DNA of 64,000 bases, from NCBI GenBank assembly GCA_020248785.1, contig JADCGX010000018.1, positions 1-64,000 on the forward strand. Reading direction: 5' to 3'. A model generated the notes under the pieces. The model made no database searches, was not told the origin of the DNA, and saw only the letters and a list, made by a program, of their open reading frames with translations. This DNA comes from Burkholderiales bacterium (GTDB lineage Bacteria; Pseudomonadota; Gammaproteobacteria; Burkholderiales; Burkholderiaceae_F). Below, piece by piece: positions 1 to 9,301 of the stretch. The translations under genes were made by a program, and so were the position numbers. The stretch's first letter is position 1. The number at the start of each line of letters is the position of its first letter.

Positions 1-273
1 ATTCTCGGCACCCACCAAGGTGCCATCGACCAAGCGCATCTGCACGAGTACCTCAACGAGTTCGTGTTCCGCTTCAACCGGCGGCACTCCCGCAGCCGGG
101 GAATGGTGTTCTACCGAGTGCTCGAGCTTGCGGTGCGGCACACGCCCGTGCGCTACGCAGACATCACCGCGGGCCATCGGCCGCGCAAGAAGCCACCGAC
201 GCCACCTGCCTCACGCGGCACGCCGGCCAGGCTCGACCGCAAAGCGGCCGGTCGACCGTGGCGGTCCGGTTAG
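1..273 (+). CDS. IS1595-family (ISXO2-like) transposase, C-terminal part
   Basis: An open frame enters from the left edge and ends at a TAG at 271-273. It encodes the C-terminal part of a DDE transposase. The stretch FVFRFNRRHSRSRG, followed by a short VLELAVRHTPVRY segment, is typical of the end of ISXO2-like/IS1595 transposases. The N-terminal and central catalytic regions lie outside the window, so it cannot be judged whether the gene is intact. The tail after about residue 60 is Arg/Pro-rich and not family-like. The neighbour is a remnant of a different IS family, so this looks like a site where mobile DNA accumulates. Confidence 0.7.
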   Translation: MLGTHQGAIDQAHLHEYLNEFVFRFNRRHSRSRGMVFYRVLELAVRHTPVRYADITAGHRPRKKPPTPPASRGTPARLDRKAAGRPWRSG

Positions 274-338
274 AGGGAGAGCCCTGGATCCGGCATTGAA
301 ACGTTGAAGGTTTCCGGACGTGCAGAGTCTGACCCTGC

Positions 339-698
339 ATGGACAAGATCGACTCTCGAACGCTGCCGGTGGAGGCCCTCAACGAGCGCAGGCGCCGGGC
401 GGTGAAGATGCGGCTGGATGGCGTGCCCTTGCAGGAGGTGGCGGTGCAGTGCGAGCTCTCGCGCACCACCGTGATTGCCGCGGTCAAGGCATTCCATGCG
501 GGCGGCTGGAAGGCGGTGATGGTGGAGCGGCCGGGTCGCCCGGTGGGCACGGGTCGCACCCTCACCACGCAGCAAGAGCGTGAGGTGCAGCAACTCATCC
601 GTGACCGCACGTCCGACCAGCTCAAGATGGTCTACGCGCTGTGGACGCGCCAGGCGGTGGCCGAGCTGAATGGAGAACCCTGGAAGCTTCACACCTAG
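339..698 (+). pseudogene. IS630-family transposase, N-terminal fragment
   Basis: The 119-residue product is only the N-terminal helix-turn-helix part of an IS630-type transposase. It contains ERRRRAVKMRLDGVPLQEVA, the SRTTV recognition-helix region and the DQLKMVYALWTRQAVAEL segment that normally leads into the second winged helix. The DDE catalytic domain is missing. After AELN the frame continues for eight unrelated residues and stops inside the 3' end of the opposite-strand allA gene. The break near position 668 is therefore a deletion or recombination junction. The fragment should be inactive as a transposase, although a DNA-binding peptide could still be made. Confidence 0.75.
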
Positions 699-1222
699 GC
701 CGGGCTCCCTCCCGGCAGCCCGATGCGCAGCGGCGGCGACAGCGCGTGCCGCTCGCAGTCGGCGCCGCCGCCCGGCTCGCGCCGCTCGAGCACGGCCCAG
801 GGGCCGTCGTCCAGCGCCAGCAGGCCGTGGTGCCAGGTGCCGGCGCGCAGGCGCACGCCCTGGCTGCCGTCGGTGACGAAGGCACGCAGCGCCGCCGCCG
901 CCGGCGCCGGGCCGGCTGGCGCCACCAGCAGCACGCAGCGCCGCGGCGCCCCGAACGGCAGGAACACCTGCTCGGACCACCTGTGGCACTCGACCTCGCG
1001 CGCCGTGAACGGGAAGCGACGCGCCATGGCCGCGTACAGCGCGAGCACGCCATGGCCGTTTGCGCGGCCGAGGTCCAGAGGCGGCGCCAGTTCGTGACGC
1101 AGCGTGCTGCCCTCGTTGATCGGCGTGCCGCCCGATGCCGGGCGCTGCAGCGCGACCACCTCGCCGAACGGCGCGAAGGCCTCCGCCGTCAGCGGCAGCG
1201 GGTGTAGCGTGGCAGGCGTCAT
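695..1222 (-). CDS. allA: Ureidoglycolate lyase
   Basis: The 175-residue protein matches the AllA fold along its whole length. The start has the LPLTAEAFAPFGEV motif, the middle carries LRAFVTDGSQGV, and the active-site region is GTWHHGLLAL. AllA splits ureidoglycolate into glyoxylate and urea, the last step of cytosolic allantoin breakdown. The ATG overlaps the stop of the upstream allantoate-hydrolase-like gene by four bases, so the two are probably translationally coupled. The 3' end abuts an IS630 remnant whose truncated frame stops within the allA stop region, so the insertion scar lies directly against the gene without breaking it. Confidence 0.88.
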   Translation of the reverse strand: MTPATLHPLPLTAEAFAPFGEVVALQRPASGGTPINEGSTLRHELAPPLDLGRANGHGVLALYAAMARRFPFTAREVECHRWSEQVFLPFGAPRRCVLLVAPAGPAPAAAALRAFVTDGSQGVRLRAGTWHHGLLALDDGPWAVLERREPGGGADCERHALSPPLRIGLPGGSPA

Positions 1223-2496
1223 GCCGCGCGGCCGGCGCTGGCCAGCATCGCGTCGAGCAGCACCTGGCAGCCGGCCGCCAGGTGCTCGGGCTTGGCGTCC
1301 TCGACCTCGTTGTGGGAGATGCCGTCCTTGCAAGGCACGAAGATCATCGCCGCCGGCGCGACGCGGGCGACGTAGACGGCGTCGTGGCCGGCGCCGCTGA
1401 CGATGTCCTGGTGCGGCAGCCCGTGCGCCGCCGCGGCAGCCCGCACCCTCCCGACCAGTACCGGGTCGAAGGGCGCCGGCGGGAAGCTGACCACCTGCTC
1501 CATCGCCACCGCGATGCCCGGTCGGGCCTGCTCGAGCGCCGCGGCGGCCGCGCGCAGCGCAGCCTCCATCCGCGCCAGGCCGGCGTCGTCGGTGTGGCGG
1601 AAGTCGACCGTGAAGGTCACGCGGCCGGGGATCGTGTTGCGCGAGTTGGGGAACACGTCGACGTAGCCGACCGTCCCGCGCGCATGCGGCGCCTCGGCCA
1701 GCGCGATCCCGTCCACCTGCTGCATCAGCGCGGTGGCGGCCTGCAGCGCGTCGCGGCGCAGCGCCATCGGCGTCGGGCCGGCGTGCGCCTCGAGCCCGGT
1801 GACGACCACGTCGTACCAGCGCTGCCCGAGCGCGCCCCCGACCACCCCGATCGGCCGGCCGCTCGCCTCCAGCACCGGCCCCTGCTCGATGTGGGCCTCG
1901 AAGTAGGCCCCGAAACGCGGCGCGCCGTCGGCCACCGCGGCCGGCGCCGGGCCGGCGTAGCCGATGGCGGCCAGCGCGTCGCGCACGCTGGTGCCCTCGC
2001 GGTCGCGCGCGGCCAGCGCGTGCTCGAGCGTGAAGGCGCCCGCGTACACGCCGGAGCCCATCATCACCGGCACGAAGCGCGATCCCTCCTCGTTGGTCCA
2101 CACGCAGACCTCGAGCGCGGCGCGCGTGCGCACGCCATGGTCGTCGAGCGTGCGCAGCACCTCCAGGCCGGCCAGCACGCCGTAGTTGCCGTCGAAGCGG
2201 CCGCCGGTGGGCTGGGTGTCGATGTGGCTGCCGGTGGCCACCGCCGGCAGCGTGTCGTCGCTGCCGGGGCGGCGCGCGAACAGGTTGCCGATGGCGTCCA
2301 CGCGCACGCTGCAGCCGGCCTCGCGGGCCCAGCGCACGAACAGGTCGCGCGCCTGCCGGTCGAGCTCGGACAGCGCCAGCCGGCACACGCCGCCGCGGGG
2401 CGTGGCGCCGATCGCGGCCAGCGCCATCAGGCTGTCCCACAGGCGGCGGCCGTCGATCCGGGGCGTCGAGGGGGGAGCGGGGTCGTCTGCGGCCAT
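1219..2496 (-). CDS. allC: M20-family amidohydrolase (allantoate amidohydrolase / N-carbamoyl amino acid hydrolase)
   Basis: The 425-residue zinc-dependent hydrolase belongs to the AllC/HyuC/UAH branch of the M20 peptidase family. Visible metal-site motifs are ATGSHIDTQPTGGRFDGNYG (His and bridging Asp) and WTNEEGSRF (general-base Glu and metal Glu), with a later SGAGHDAVY His. These enzymes remove ammonia from allantoate or related ureides, or decarbamoylate N-carbamoyl amino acids. The four-base overlap with allA favours a ureide substrate (allantoate or ureidoglycolate). The exact substrate cannot be read from sequence, so the symbol is provisional. It diverges from an RraA-like gene. Confidence 0.8.
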   Translation of the reverse strand: MAADDPAPPSTPRIDGRRLWDSLMALAAIGATPRGGVCRLALSELDRQARDLFVRWAREAGCSVRVDAIGNLFARRPGSDDTLPAVATGSHIDTQPTGGRFDGNYGVLAGLEVLRTLDDHGVRTRAALEVCVWTNEEGSRFVPVMMGSGVYAGAFTLEHALAARDREGTSVRDALAAIGYAGPAPAAVADGAPRFGAYFEAHIEQGPVLEASGRPIGVVGGALGQRWYDVVVTGLEAHAGPTPMALRRDALQAATALMQQVDGIALAEAPHARGTVGYVDVFPNSRNTIPGRVTFTVDFRHTDDAGLARMEAALRAAAAALEQARPGIAVAMEQVVSFPPAPFDPVLVGRVRAAAAAHGLPHQDIVSGAGHDAVYVARVAPAAMIFVPCKDGISHNEVEDAKPEHLAAGCQVLLDAMLASAGRAA

Positions 2497-2590
2497 GGCG
2501 CGCCTCGGCTCGTAGGGGTTGGGGACGTGGCATTGTGTCGCCGTGCGCGGTTATCCTCGCCACGTGTCCCCTCTGCGGCGAGGCCCCGGC

Positions 2591-3277
2591 ATGTGGAAGA
2601 ACGACGACGAGCTGTTCCGGCTGGTGCGCGAGCGCCTGTTCCCGGCGGCGGTGGGCGACATCCTCGACACGATGGGGCTGCTGCACCAGTTCCTGCCCCC
2701 CGCGATCCGGCCGCTGCGGCCGGACATGGTCGTGCTGGGGCGCGCGATGCCTGTGCTCGAGGCGAGTTGCTTCGCCTCCCGCGAGCCCGAGGGCCGCGGG
2801 CCGCTGTCGCAGCGGCCCTTCGGACTGCTGTTCGAGGCGCTGGACGACCTGCGCTCCGGCGAGGTCTACGTGGCCACCGGCTGCGCTCCGCAGTTCGCGC
2901 TGTGGGGCGGCCTGATGACGACCCGGGCGCAGCACCTGAAGGCCGCGGGCGCCGTGCTGGACGGCTACTCCCGCGACACGCCGGAGGTCCTCGAGCGCGG
3001 CTTCCCGGTGTTCTCGCTCGGCGGCTTCGCGCAGGACCAGGGTGCGCGCGGCAAGGTCGTCGACTGGCGCGTGCCAGTCGAGGTGCAGGGCGTGCGGGTC
3101 GCGCCGGGCGACCTGGTGTTCGGCGACCTCGACGGCGTGCTCGTGATCCCGCGCGCCGCCGAGGAGGAGGCGATCCGCCGCGCCCTCGAGAAGGTCGGCG
3201 CCGAGAACAAGGTGCGCGACGCGATCGAGGCCGGCATGAGCACGGTCGAGGCCTTCCGCACCTACGGCGTGATGTGA
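2591..3277 (+). CDS. RraA-family protein, HMG/CHA aldolase-like
   Basis: The ATG at 2591 gives a 228-residue product that begins MWKNDDELF; the same frame is open further upstream but that part is not family-like. The protein is an RraA/HMG aldolase-type fold. The Mg-pyruvate site motif is present: a Gly-rich stretch (WGGLMTT) about 20 residues before GYSRD, plus GDLVFGDLDGVLVIP near the end. Members cleave 4-hydroxy-4-methyl-2-oxoglutarate or decarboxylate oxaloacetate; others have no known enzyme role. It overlaps or nearly touches the next reductase gene, and the pair is divergent from the ureide genes. The natural substrate is unknown. Confidence 0.65.
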   Translation: MWKNDDELFRLVRERLFPAAVGDILDTMGLLHQFLPPAIRPLRPDMVVLGRAMPVLEASCFASREPEGRGPLSQRPFGLLFEALDDLRSGEVYVATGCAPQFALWGGLMTTRAQHLKAAGAVLDGYSRDTPEVLERGFPVFSLGGFAQDQGARGKVVDWRVPVEVQGVRVAPGDLVFGDLDGVLVIPRAAEEEAIRRALEKVGAENKVRDAIEAGMSTVEAFRTYGVM

Positions 3278-3285
3278 GCGCGAAC

Positions 3286-4188
3286 ATGTACGACCCCCAC
3301 CTGTTCGCGGGCCAGCGCATCCTCGTCACGGGTGGTGGCACGGGGCTGGGCCGCGCGATGGCCGAGCGATTCCTGGCGCTCGGTGCCGACGTCGCGATCT
3401 GCGGCCGCCGCCTTGGCGTCTGCGAGGAGACTGCGGAGCAGTGGCGCGCGATGTTCCCCGGCCGTCGCATCGACGTCTTCGGCGTCGACATCCGCATCGC
3501 CGCGGCCGTCGAGGAGATGGTCGAGGCGCTGTGGTCCGGCGGCGGGCTGACCGGCCTGGTCAACAACGCCGCCGGCAACTTCATTGCGCCCACCGAGAGC
3601 CTGTCGCCACGTGCCTTCGACGCGATCGCCGGCATCGTCTTCCACGGCACCTTCTACGTCACGCAGGCCGTGGGCCGGCGCTGGGTCGCCGAGGCCAAGG
3701 CCGGGGCCTGGACGCCGCAGCGGCCCTGCCGCAGCGTGACCAGCATCATCACGACCTGGGTCGACAACGGCAGCCCCTACGTCGTGCCGAGCGCGATGAG
3801 CAAGGCCGGCATCGACGTGATGACGAAGAGCCTCGCCGTGGAGTGGGCGCGGCACGGCATCCGCCTGAACGCGGTAGGGCCTGGCGAGATCCCGACCGAG
3901 GGCATGAGCAAGCGGCTCAACCCCGGCGAGGAGCCGGGCGCGCGCAGCCGGGAGGCCAACCCGATGGCCCGCCCCGGCACGTTCGACGAGTTGCAGAACC
4001 TGGTCGCCTTCCTGATGGCGCCCGGGCGCTGCGACTGGCTCACCGGCCAGAGCATCATGTTGGACGGCGGCAACGCGCTGGCCACCGGCGGTAACTTCTA
4101 TGCGTTGCGCGGCTGGAGCGACGACGACTGGCGCCTCGCCCGCGAACGGATCGAGGCGCAGAACGCGAAGGACCGGTCGGCGCGCTGA
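3286..4188 (+). CDS. Short-chain dehydrogenase, 2,4-dienoyl-CoA reductase-like
   Basis: A 300-residue SDR. The NADP(H)-binding motif is TGGGTGLG with CGRR after beta-2, followed by NNAAGNF. At the usual YxxxK position the sequence is SAMSK, so serine replaces the catalytic tyrosine, as in mitochondrial and peroxisomal dienoyl-CoA reductases, where a Ser/Lys pair is used. The C-terminal GPGEIPTEGMSKRL loop also fits that group. The likely role is reduction of an unsaturated acyl-CoA. The ATG at 3286 is chosen because homologous proteins start near MY; a GTG at 3274 overlapping the upstream stop codon is the alternative. Confidence 0.72.
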   Translation: MYDPHLFAGQRILVTGGGTGLGRAMAERFLALGADVAICGRRLGVCEETAEQWRAMFPGRRIDVFGVDIRIAAAVEEMVEALWSGGGLTGLVNNAAGNFIAPTESLSPRAFDAIAGIVFHGTFYVTQAVGRRWVAEAKAGAWTPQRPCRSVTSIITTWVDNGSPYVVPSAMSKAGIDVMTKSLAVEWARHGIRLNAVGPGEIPTEGMSKRLNPGEEPGARSREANPMARPGTFDELQNLVAFLMAPGRCDWLTGQSIMLDGGNALATGGNFYALRGWSDDDWRLARERIEAQNAKDRSAR

Positions 4189-4228
4189 GGCCGCCGCCGC
4201 GACCCGCGCGAGGATCGAGGAGCACGGC

Positions 4229-7200
4229 ATGGACGCCACCGACGCGGCCCTGCGCCGGGACCGGCTCGACGGACTGCTGGCGATGACGCAGCCGGGGCTG
4301 CCGCCGGAGCGGCGCGAGCCCTTCGCCGGCTTCGCCGCCGCGTGTTTCGACCAGCTCGACGCCGACGACCTGGCCGAGACCCGGCTCGAGGACCTGGCCG
4401 GTGCGCTGCTGTCGCACTGGCAGTTCGGTGCCCAGCGCGCGGGCGACGCGCCCAAGGTGCGCGCGCTGTCGCCCACGCTGCCGGCGGATGGCTGGTCGTC
4501 GCGCCACAGCGTCGTCGAGGTCGTCAACGACGACATGCCCTTCCTGGTCGACTCGACGGCCATCGAGATCAACCGCCAGGGGTTGACGCTGCACCGGATC
4601 GTGCACCCGGTGTTCGCGGTGCGCCGGGACGGCTCCGGTGCGCTGCTTGCGCTGGCGTCCCCGGCGCAGGAGCCCGACTGGCCGCGCGAGAGCTGGATGC
4701 ACATCGAGGTCGACCGGCTCGTCGACGGCGAGCAGCGCGCCGCGCTCGTGACGGGCATCGAGAAGGTGCTCGGCGAGGTGCGTGCCGCCGTGGCCGACTG
4801 GCCCGGCATGGCGGCGCGGCTGCGCGAGGCGGTCGACGAGCTTGCGCGGCCCCCGGCCGCTCTGCCGGCCGATGCCGCCGCCGAGAGCCGCGCCTTCCTC
4901 GAGTGGCTGGCGCAGGACCACCTGGTGCTGCTCGGCTACCGCCGGCACGACCTGCTGCCTCACGCCGGGGAGGGCGGCGCGCTGGCGCTGCGGCTGGTGC
5001 CGGGCAGCGGGCTCGGCGTGCTGCGCGAGCGCGACGAGGAGCGCGCGGCGCCCTCGTGGTGGCCGCTGCCGGCGGCCGCGCGCGCGCTGGCCGAGGCATC
5101 GCTGCCGGTGGTCGTCGTGACCAAGGCCAACACGCGCAGCACGATCCACCGCCCCGGCTACACCGACTACATCGGCGTCAAGCGCTACGACGCCGCCGGC
5201 CGCGTCGTCGGCGAGCACCGCTTCCTCGGGCTGTTCACGTCCACCGCCTACTCGGCGCGCGTGGCCGAGACGCCGCTGCTGCGCGGCAAGGTCGGCGCCA
5301 TCGCCGCCCGCGCCGGCCTGCCTCCGGGCGGGCACCGGGCCAAGGCGCTCGCGCACATTCTCGAGACCTACCCGCGCGACGACCTGTTCCAGATCGGCGA
5401 CGACGAGCTCTACGAGACCGCGCTCGGCATCCTCGCGCTCGGCGACCGGCAGCGCCTGCGGCTGTTCGTGCGCCGCGACCCCTTCGACCGCTTCGTCTCC
5501 TGCCTGCTGTACGTGCCGCGCGAGAGCTACGCCACCGAGCTGAGGTCGAAGTGCCAGCGCATCCTGATGCAGGCCTTCGGCGGCACCTCGGCCGAGTTCG
5601 ACGTGCTGCTCGGCGAGGGCGCGCTGGCCCGGCTGCACTTCGTCATCCGCACCGGGCCGTCCGCGGTGCCCGAGGGCGGCCTCGACCGCAAGGCGCTCGA
5701 AGCGCAGCTGGCGCAGGCCGCGCGGCGCTGGACCGACCAGCTGCGCGACGCGCTGGTCGACGCCGAGGGCGAGGCGCGCGGCCTGGAGCTGTTCAAGCGC
5801 TGGGCGGCCGCGCTGCCGGCCGACTACCGCGAGCGCGTGCCCGCGCGCGCCGCGGTGGCCGACGTCGCGCGGCTGGCGCGGCTGTCCCCGGCGCAGCCGG
5901 TCGCGCTCGCGATGTACCGGCCGCTCGGCGCCGAGCCGCAGGCCTGGGGCTTCAAGGTCTGCCTTCGCGGCGCCTCGCTGGTGCTGTCCGACAGCTTGCC
6001 GATGCTCGAGCGGATGGGCGTGCGCGTGATGGGCGAGCAGAGCCACCGCGTCGTCGACGGCGACGTGGTGATCTCGATGCACGACTTCGAGCTGCGGGCA
6101 CCGGTGGCCGAGGACGCCGAGCCCGCCGAGGTGGCGCGCCTGTTCGAGGATGCCTTCGCGCGCGTGTTCGACGGCAGCGTCGAGAACGATGACTTCAACC
6201 GGCTCGTGCTGCGCGCGTCGCTGCCGGCCGACGAGGTGGCCGTGCTGCGCGCCTATGCGCGCTATTGCCGCCAGATCGGCTTCGCGCTGAGCCAGTCGGC
6301 GATCGGGGCCGCGCTGGCCGCGCAGCCGCGCATCGCGCGGATGCTGGTGCAGTTGTTCAAGCTGCGGCTGTCGCCCCGGGAGCATGACGCCGACGGCGCG
6401 GCCGCGCAGGTGCGCGCGATCGAGCAGGCGCTCGAGAAGGTGGGCAACCTGTCCGAGGACCGCGTGCTTCGCCAGCTGCTCGGCCTGGTGCTGGCCACGC
6501 TGCGGACGAACTTCTGGCGCACCGGGTCCGGCCACTCGGGGGCACCCGGGCCGCGCCGCGGCTTCCTCAGCCTGAAGTTCGACTGCGCCCGCGTGCCCGG
6601 GCTGCCCGAGCCGCGGCCGCTGTACGAGATCTTCGTCTGCTCCCCGCGCTTCGAGGGCGTGCACCTGCGCGGTGGCAAGGTGGCGCGCGGCGGCCTGCGC
6701 TGGAGCGACCGCCCGGAGGACTACCGCACCGAGGTGCTGGGCCTGGTCAAGGCGCAGATGGTGAAGAACACCGTCATCGTGCCGGTGGGCAGCAAGGGCG
6801 GCTTCGTGCTGAAGAAGGCGCCGCCCGCCTCCGAGCGCGACGCCTGGCTGCAGGAGGGCATCGCCTGCTACCAGGACTACCTGCGCGGCCTGCTCGACCT
6901 GACCGACAACCGAGTCGGCGACCGCGTCGTGCCACCGCCGCTGGTGGTGCGTCACGATGGCGACGACCCCTACCTGGTGGTCGCGGCCGACAAGGGCACG
7001 GCCACCTTCAGCGACCACGCCAATGCCATCAGCGCCGAGTACGGGCACTGGCTGGGCGACGCCTTCGCCTCGGGCGGCAGCGTCGGCTACGACCACAAGG
7101 AGATGGGGATCACCGCGCGCGGCGCCTGGGAGAGCGTCAAGCGCCACTTCCGCGAGCGCGGGGTCGACATCCAGCGCACTCCGTTCACGGTGGCCGGCAT

Positions 7201-9067
7201 CGGCGACATGTCGGGCGACGTGTTCGGCAACGGCATGCTGCTGTCGCCGCAGATCCGGCTGGTGGCGGCCTTCGACCACCGCCACGTCTTCCTCGACCCC
7301 GACCCCGACCCGGCGGTCTCGCTGCAGGAGCGCAGGCGGCTGTTCGCGCTGCCGCGCTCGAGCTGGGCCGACTACGACGCGCGGCTGATCTCGGCCGGGG
7401 GCGGCGTCTGGAGTCGCAGCGAGAAGAGCGTGCCGGTCTCCCGGCAGGCTCGGGCCGCGCTCGGCATCGACTCCGACGCCGCCGACCTGCGGTTGACGCC
7501 CGCCGAGCTGATCTCGGCGATCCTGAAGGCACCGGTCGACCTGCTCTACAACGGCGGCATCGGCACCTACGTCAAGGCCAGCACCGAGCAGCACGCCGAC
7601 GCGGGCGACCGCGCGAACGACGCGGTGCGCGTCGACGGGCGCGAGCTGCGCTGCAAGGTGGTCGGCGAGGGCGGCAACCTCGGCTTCACGCAGCGCGGGC
7701 GCATCGAGGCCGCGCTGGCCGGCGTCGGCCTGAACACCGACGCGATCGACAACTCCGCCGGCGTCGACACCTCGGACCACGAGGTCAACATCAAGATCCT
7801 GCTCGGCCTGGCCATCGCCGACGGCGAGATGACCGAGAAGCAGCGCAACACGCTGCTGGCGGAGATGACCGACGAGGTGGCCGCGCTGGTGCTGCGCGAC
7901 AACGTCTTCCAGACGCAGTGCCTGAGCATCACCAACCGGCTCGGGCCGCGGCTGCTCGAGCAGGAGGCCCGCTTCATCCGCTTCCTCGAGAAGCAGGGGC
8001 GGCTGAACCGGGCCCTCGAGTTCCTGCCCAGCGACGACCGGATCGCCGAGCGCAAGGCGGCTGGCGGCCGGCTGACGACGCCCGAGCGCGCGGTGCTGCT
8101 GGCCTACTGCAAGATGTGGCTGTTCGACGAGATCCTGGCCTCCGAGCTGCCCGAGGACCCGTGGATCGGCAGCGCGCTGGCGCGCTACTTCCCGGCCACG
8201 CTGCGCGAGCGCGCGGGGGCGTGGATCCCGCGCCACCCGCTGCGGCGCGAGATCGTCGCGACGCACGTGCTCAACAGCATGGTCAACCGCGTCGGCGCCA
8301 CCTTCGTCCACCGCATCGGCGAGATCACCGGCGCTGGGCCGCCGCAGGTCGTGCGGGCCTACCTGCTGGCGCGCGAGGTGCTCGGCCTGGTGGCGCTGTG
8401 GCAGCAGGTCGAGGCGCTGGACCACGTCGTGCCCGATGCGCTGCAGGCCGAACTGCTGATCCACGAGGGCTGGCTGACGTCGCGTGCGACGACGTGGTTC
8501 CTGCGCTCGCCGCGCCTGGCCGAGCCGATGGCGCCCGTGATCGAGCGCCTTGCGGCAGCGGTCCAGGCGCTAGCGGCGCGTCTCGCGCCGGCGGCCAGCA
8601 AGTCGGCGCTCGCGGTCGGCTGGATGGGCGCCGGCGTGCCGGCGGCGCTGGCGACCCGCGTGGCGAGCGCCGAGGGGCTGCTCGACGCGCTGGACATCGC
8701 CGAGGTGGCCGATGCCAGCGGGCGCGCGTTCGACGAGGTCTGCGAGGTGCACGCCGGGGTCGGCGAGCGGCTCGGTCTGGCCCGCCTGCGGGTGCAGATC
8801 GACGGCCTGTCGGGCGACGGCTACTGGGCCGGCCGCGCGAAGGCCGCCCTCGGCGACGATCTCGCGGCGCTGCGCTGCGAGCTTGCGCGGCAGGTGCTCG
8901 CCGGCGGCGGTGCCGGTGCCCCGCCTGCGGCGCTCGACGCCTGGGAGCGCGCGCGGGGTGCCGGGCTCGAGCGGTCACGGCGGCTGCTGGCCGACCTCGC
9001 CGACGCCCGGCAGCCCGACCTGGCGATGCTGTCGGTGGCGCTGCGCGAACTGCGGTCCCTGGCCTGA
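4229..9067 (+). CDS. gdhB: NAD-specific glutamate dehydrogenase (large, 180-kDa type)
   Basis: The 1,612-residue protein has the length and motifs of the bacterial large NAD-GDH. It has a long N-terminal regulatory region with ACT-like segments (VEVVNDDMPFLVDS near the start), the catalytic core GGLRWSDRPEDYRTEV and VPVGSKGGF (substrate-binding Lys), and the NAD-binding GIGDMSGDVFGNGML. The C-terminal helical domain is complete. It deaminates glutamate to 2-oxoglutarate and ammonia in the cytosol, supporting growth on amino acids. The ATG at 4229 is preceded by a good Shine-Dalgarno (cgaggag). It fits functionally with the nitrogen-control genes near 21-26 kb. Confidence 0.95.
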   Translation: MDATDAALRRDRLDGLLAMTQPGLPPERREPFAGFAAACFDQLDADDLAETRLEDLAGALLSHWQFGAQRAGDAPKVRALSPTLPADGWSSRHSVVEVVNDDMPFLVDSTAIEINRQGLTLHRIVHPVFAVRRDGSGALLALASPAQEPDWPRESWMHIEVDRLVDGEQRAALVTGIEKVLGEVRAAVADWPGMAARLREAVDELARPPAALPADAAAESRAFLEWLAQDHLVLLGYRRHDLLPHAGEGGALALRLVPGSGLGVLRERDEERAAPSWWPLPAAARALAEASLPVVVVTKANTRSTIHRPGYTDYIGVKRYDAAGRVVGEHRFLGLFTSTAYSARVAETPLLRGKVGAIAARAGLPPGGHRAKALAHILETYPRDDLFQIGDDELYETALGILALGDRQRLRLFVRRDPFDRFVSCLLYVPRESYATELRSKCQRILMQAFGGTSAEFDVLLGEGALARLHFVIRTGPSAVPEGGLDRKALEAQLAQAARRWTDQLRDALVDAEGEARGLELFKRWAAALPADYRERVPARAAVADVARLARLSPAQPVALAMYRPLGAEPQAWGFKVCLRGASLVLSDSLPMLERMGVRVMGEQSHRVVDGDVVISMHDFELRAPVAEDAEPAEVARLFEDAFARVFDGSVENDDFNRLVLRASLPADEVAVLRAYARYCRQIGFALSQSAIGAALAAQPRIARMLVQLFKLRLSPREHDADGAAAQVRAIEQALEKVGNLSEDRVLRQLLGLVLATLRTNFWRTGSGHSGAPGPRRGFLSLKFDCARVPGLPEPRPLYEIFVCSPRFEGVHLRGGKVARGGLRWSDRPEDYRTEVLGLVKAQMVKNTVIVPVGSKGGFVLKKAPPASERDAWLQEGIACYQDYLRGLLDLTDNRVGDRVVPPPLVVRHDGDDPYLVVAADKGTATFSDHANAISAEYGHWLGDAFASGGSVGYDHKEMGITARGAWESVKRHFRERGVDIQRTPFTVAGIGDMSGDVFGNGMLLSPQIRLVAAFDHRHVFLDPDPDPAVSLQERRRLFALPRSSWADYDARLISAGGGVWSRSEKSVPVSRQARAALGIDSDAADLRLTPAELISAILKAPVDLLYNGGIGTYVKASTEQHADAGDRANDAVRVDGRELRCKVVGEGGNLGFTQRGRIEAALAGVGLNTDAIDNSAGVDTSDHEVNIKILLGLAIADGEMTEKQRNTLLAEMTDEVAALVLRDNVFQTQCLSITNRLGPRLLEQEARFIRFLEKQGRLNRALEFLPSDDRIAERKAAGGRLTTPERAVLLAYCKMWLFDEILASELPEDPWIGSALARYFPATLRERAGAWIPRHPLRREIVATHVLNSMVNRVGATFVHRIGEITGAGPPQVVRAYLLAREVLGLVALWQQVEALDHVVPDALQAELLIHEGWLTSRATTWFLRSPRLAEPMAPVIERLAAAVQALAARLAPAASKSALAVGWMGAGVPAALATRVASAEGLLDALDIAEVADASGRAFDEVCEVHAGVGERLGLARLRVQIDGLSGDGYWAGRAKAALGDDLAALRCELARQVLAGGGAGAPPAALDAWERARGAGLERSRRLLADLADARQPDLAMLSVALRELRSLA

Positions 9068-9091
9068 ACGGCCGAACCCGAGGAGGAGGCG

Positions 9092-9301
9092 ATGGAAGGT
9101 TCCGTGCTCCATGTCTTGCTGGGCGTCGTGGTCGTCGCCGCGGCCGGCCTGTTCGTGCGGGCGGCGCTGCGCGGCGGCAACGCGATCCGCCGCCAGGGCG
9201 ACCGCCAGCGCGACCGCATGCGCGCCGAGGGTGCCGCGGCCCGCGCTGCCGCGGCCGCGGCCGCGGCGGCCGCCGACGGCCGGGCCGGGGAGGCGCCGTG
9301 A
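9092..9301 (+). CDS. Small membrane-anchored hypothetical protein
   Basis: A 69-residue protein with one N-terminal hydrophobic helix (about residues 5-25) followed by an Arg/Gln-rich stretch and an alanine-rich tail. A strong ribosome binding site (aggaggagg) precedes the ATG. Its stop overlaps the GTG start of the acyl-CoA synthetase by four bases, so it is probably a real, translationally coupled gene. The family is not recognised. The last third is simple Ala repeat coding and may not be structured. Confidence 0.6.
   Translation: MEGSVLHVLLGVVVVAAAGLFVRAALRGGNAIRRQGDRQRDRMRAEGAAARAAAAAAAAAADGRAGEAP

Noticed and set aside
4055..8464. A very long open frame antisense to gdhB (and similar long antisense frames over other genes).
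   Set aside because: In DNA this GC-rich, stop codons are rare in several frames. The antisense products are Arg/Ala/Gly/His-rich without family motifs, while gdhB is a full-length recognised enzyme.
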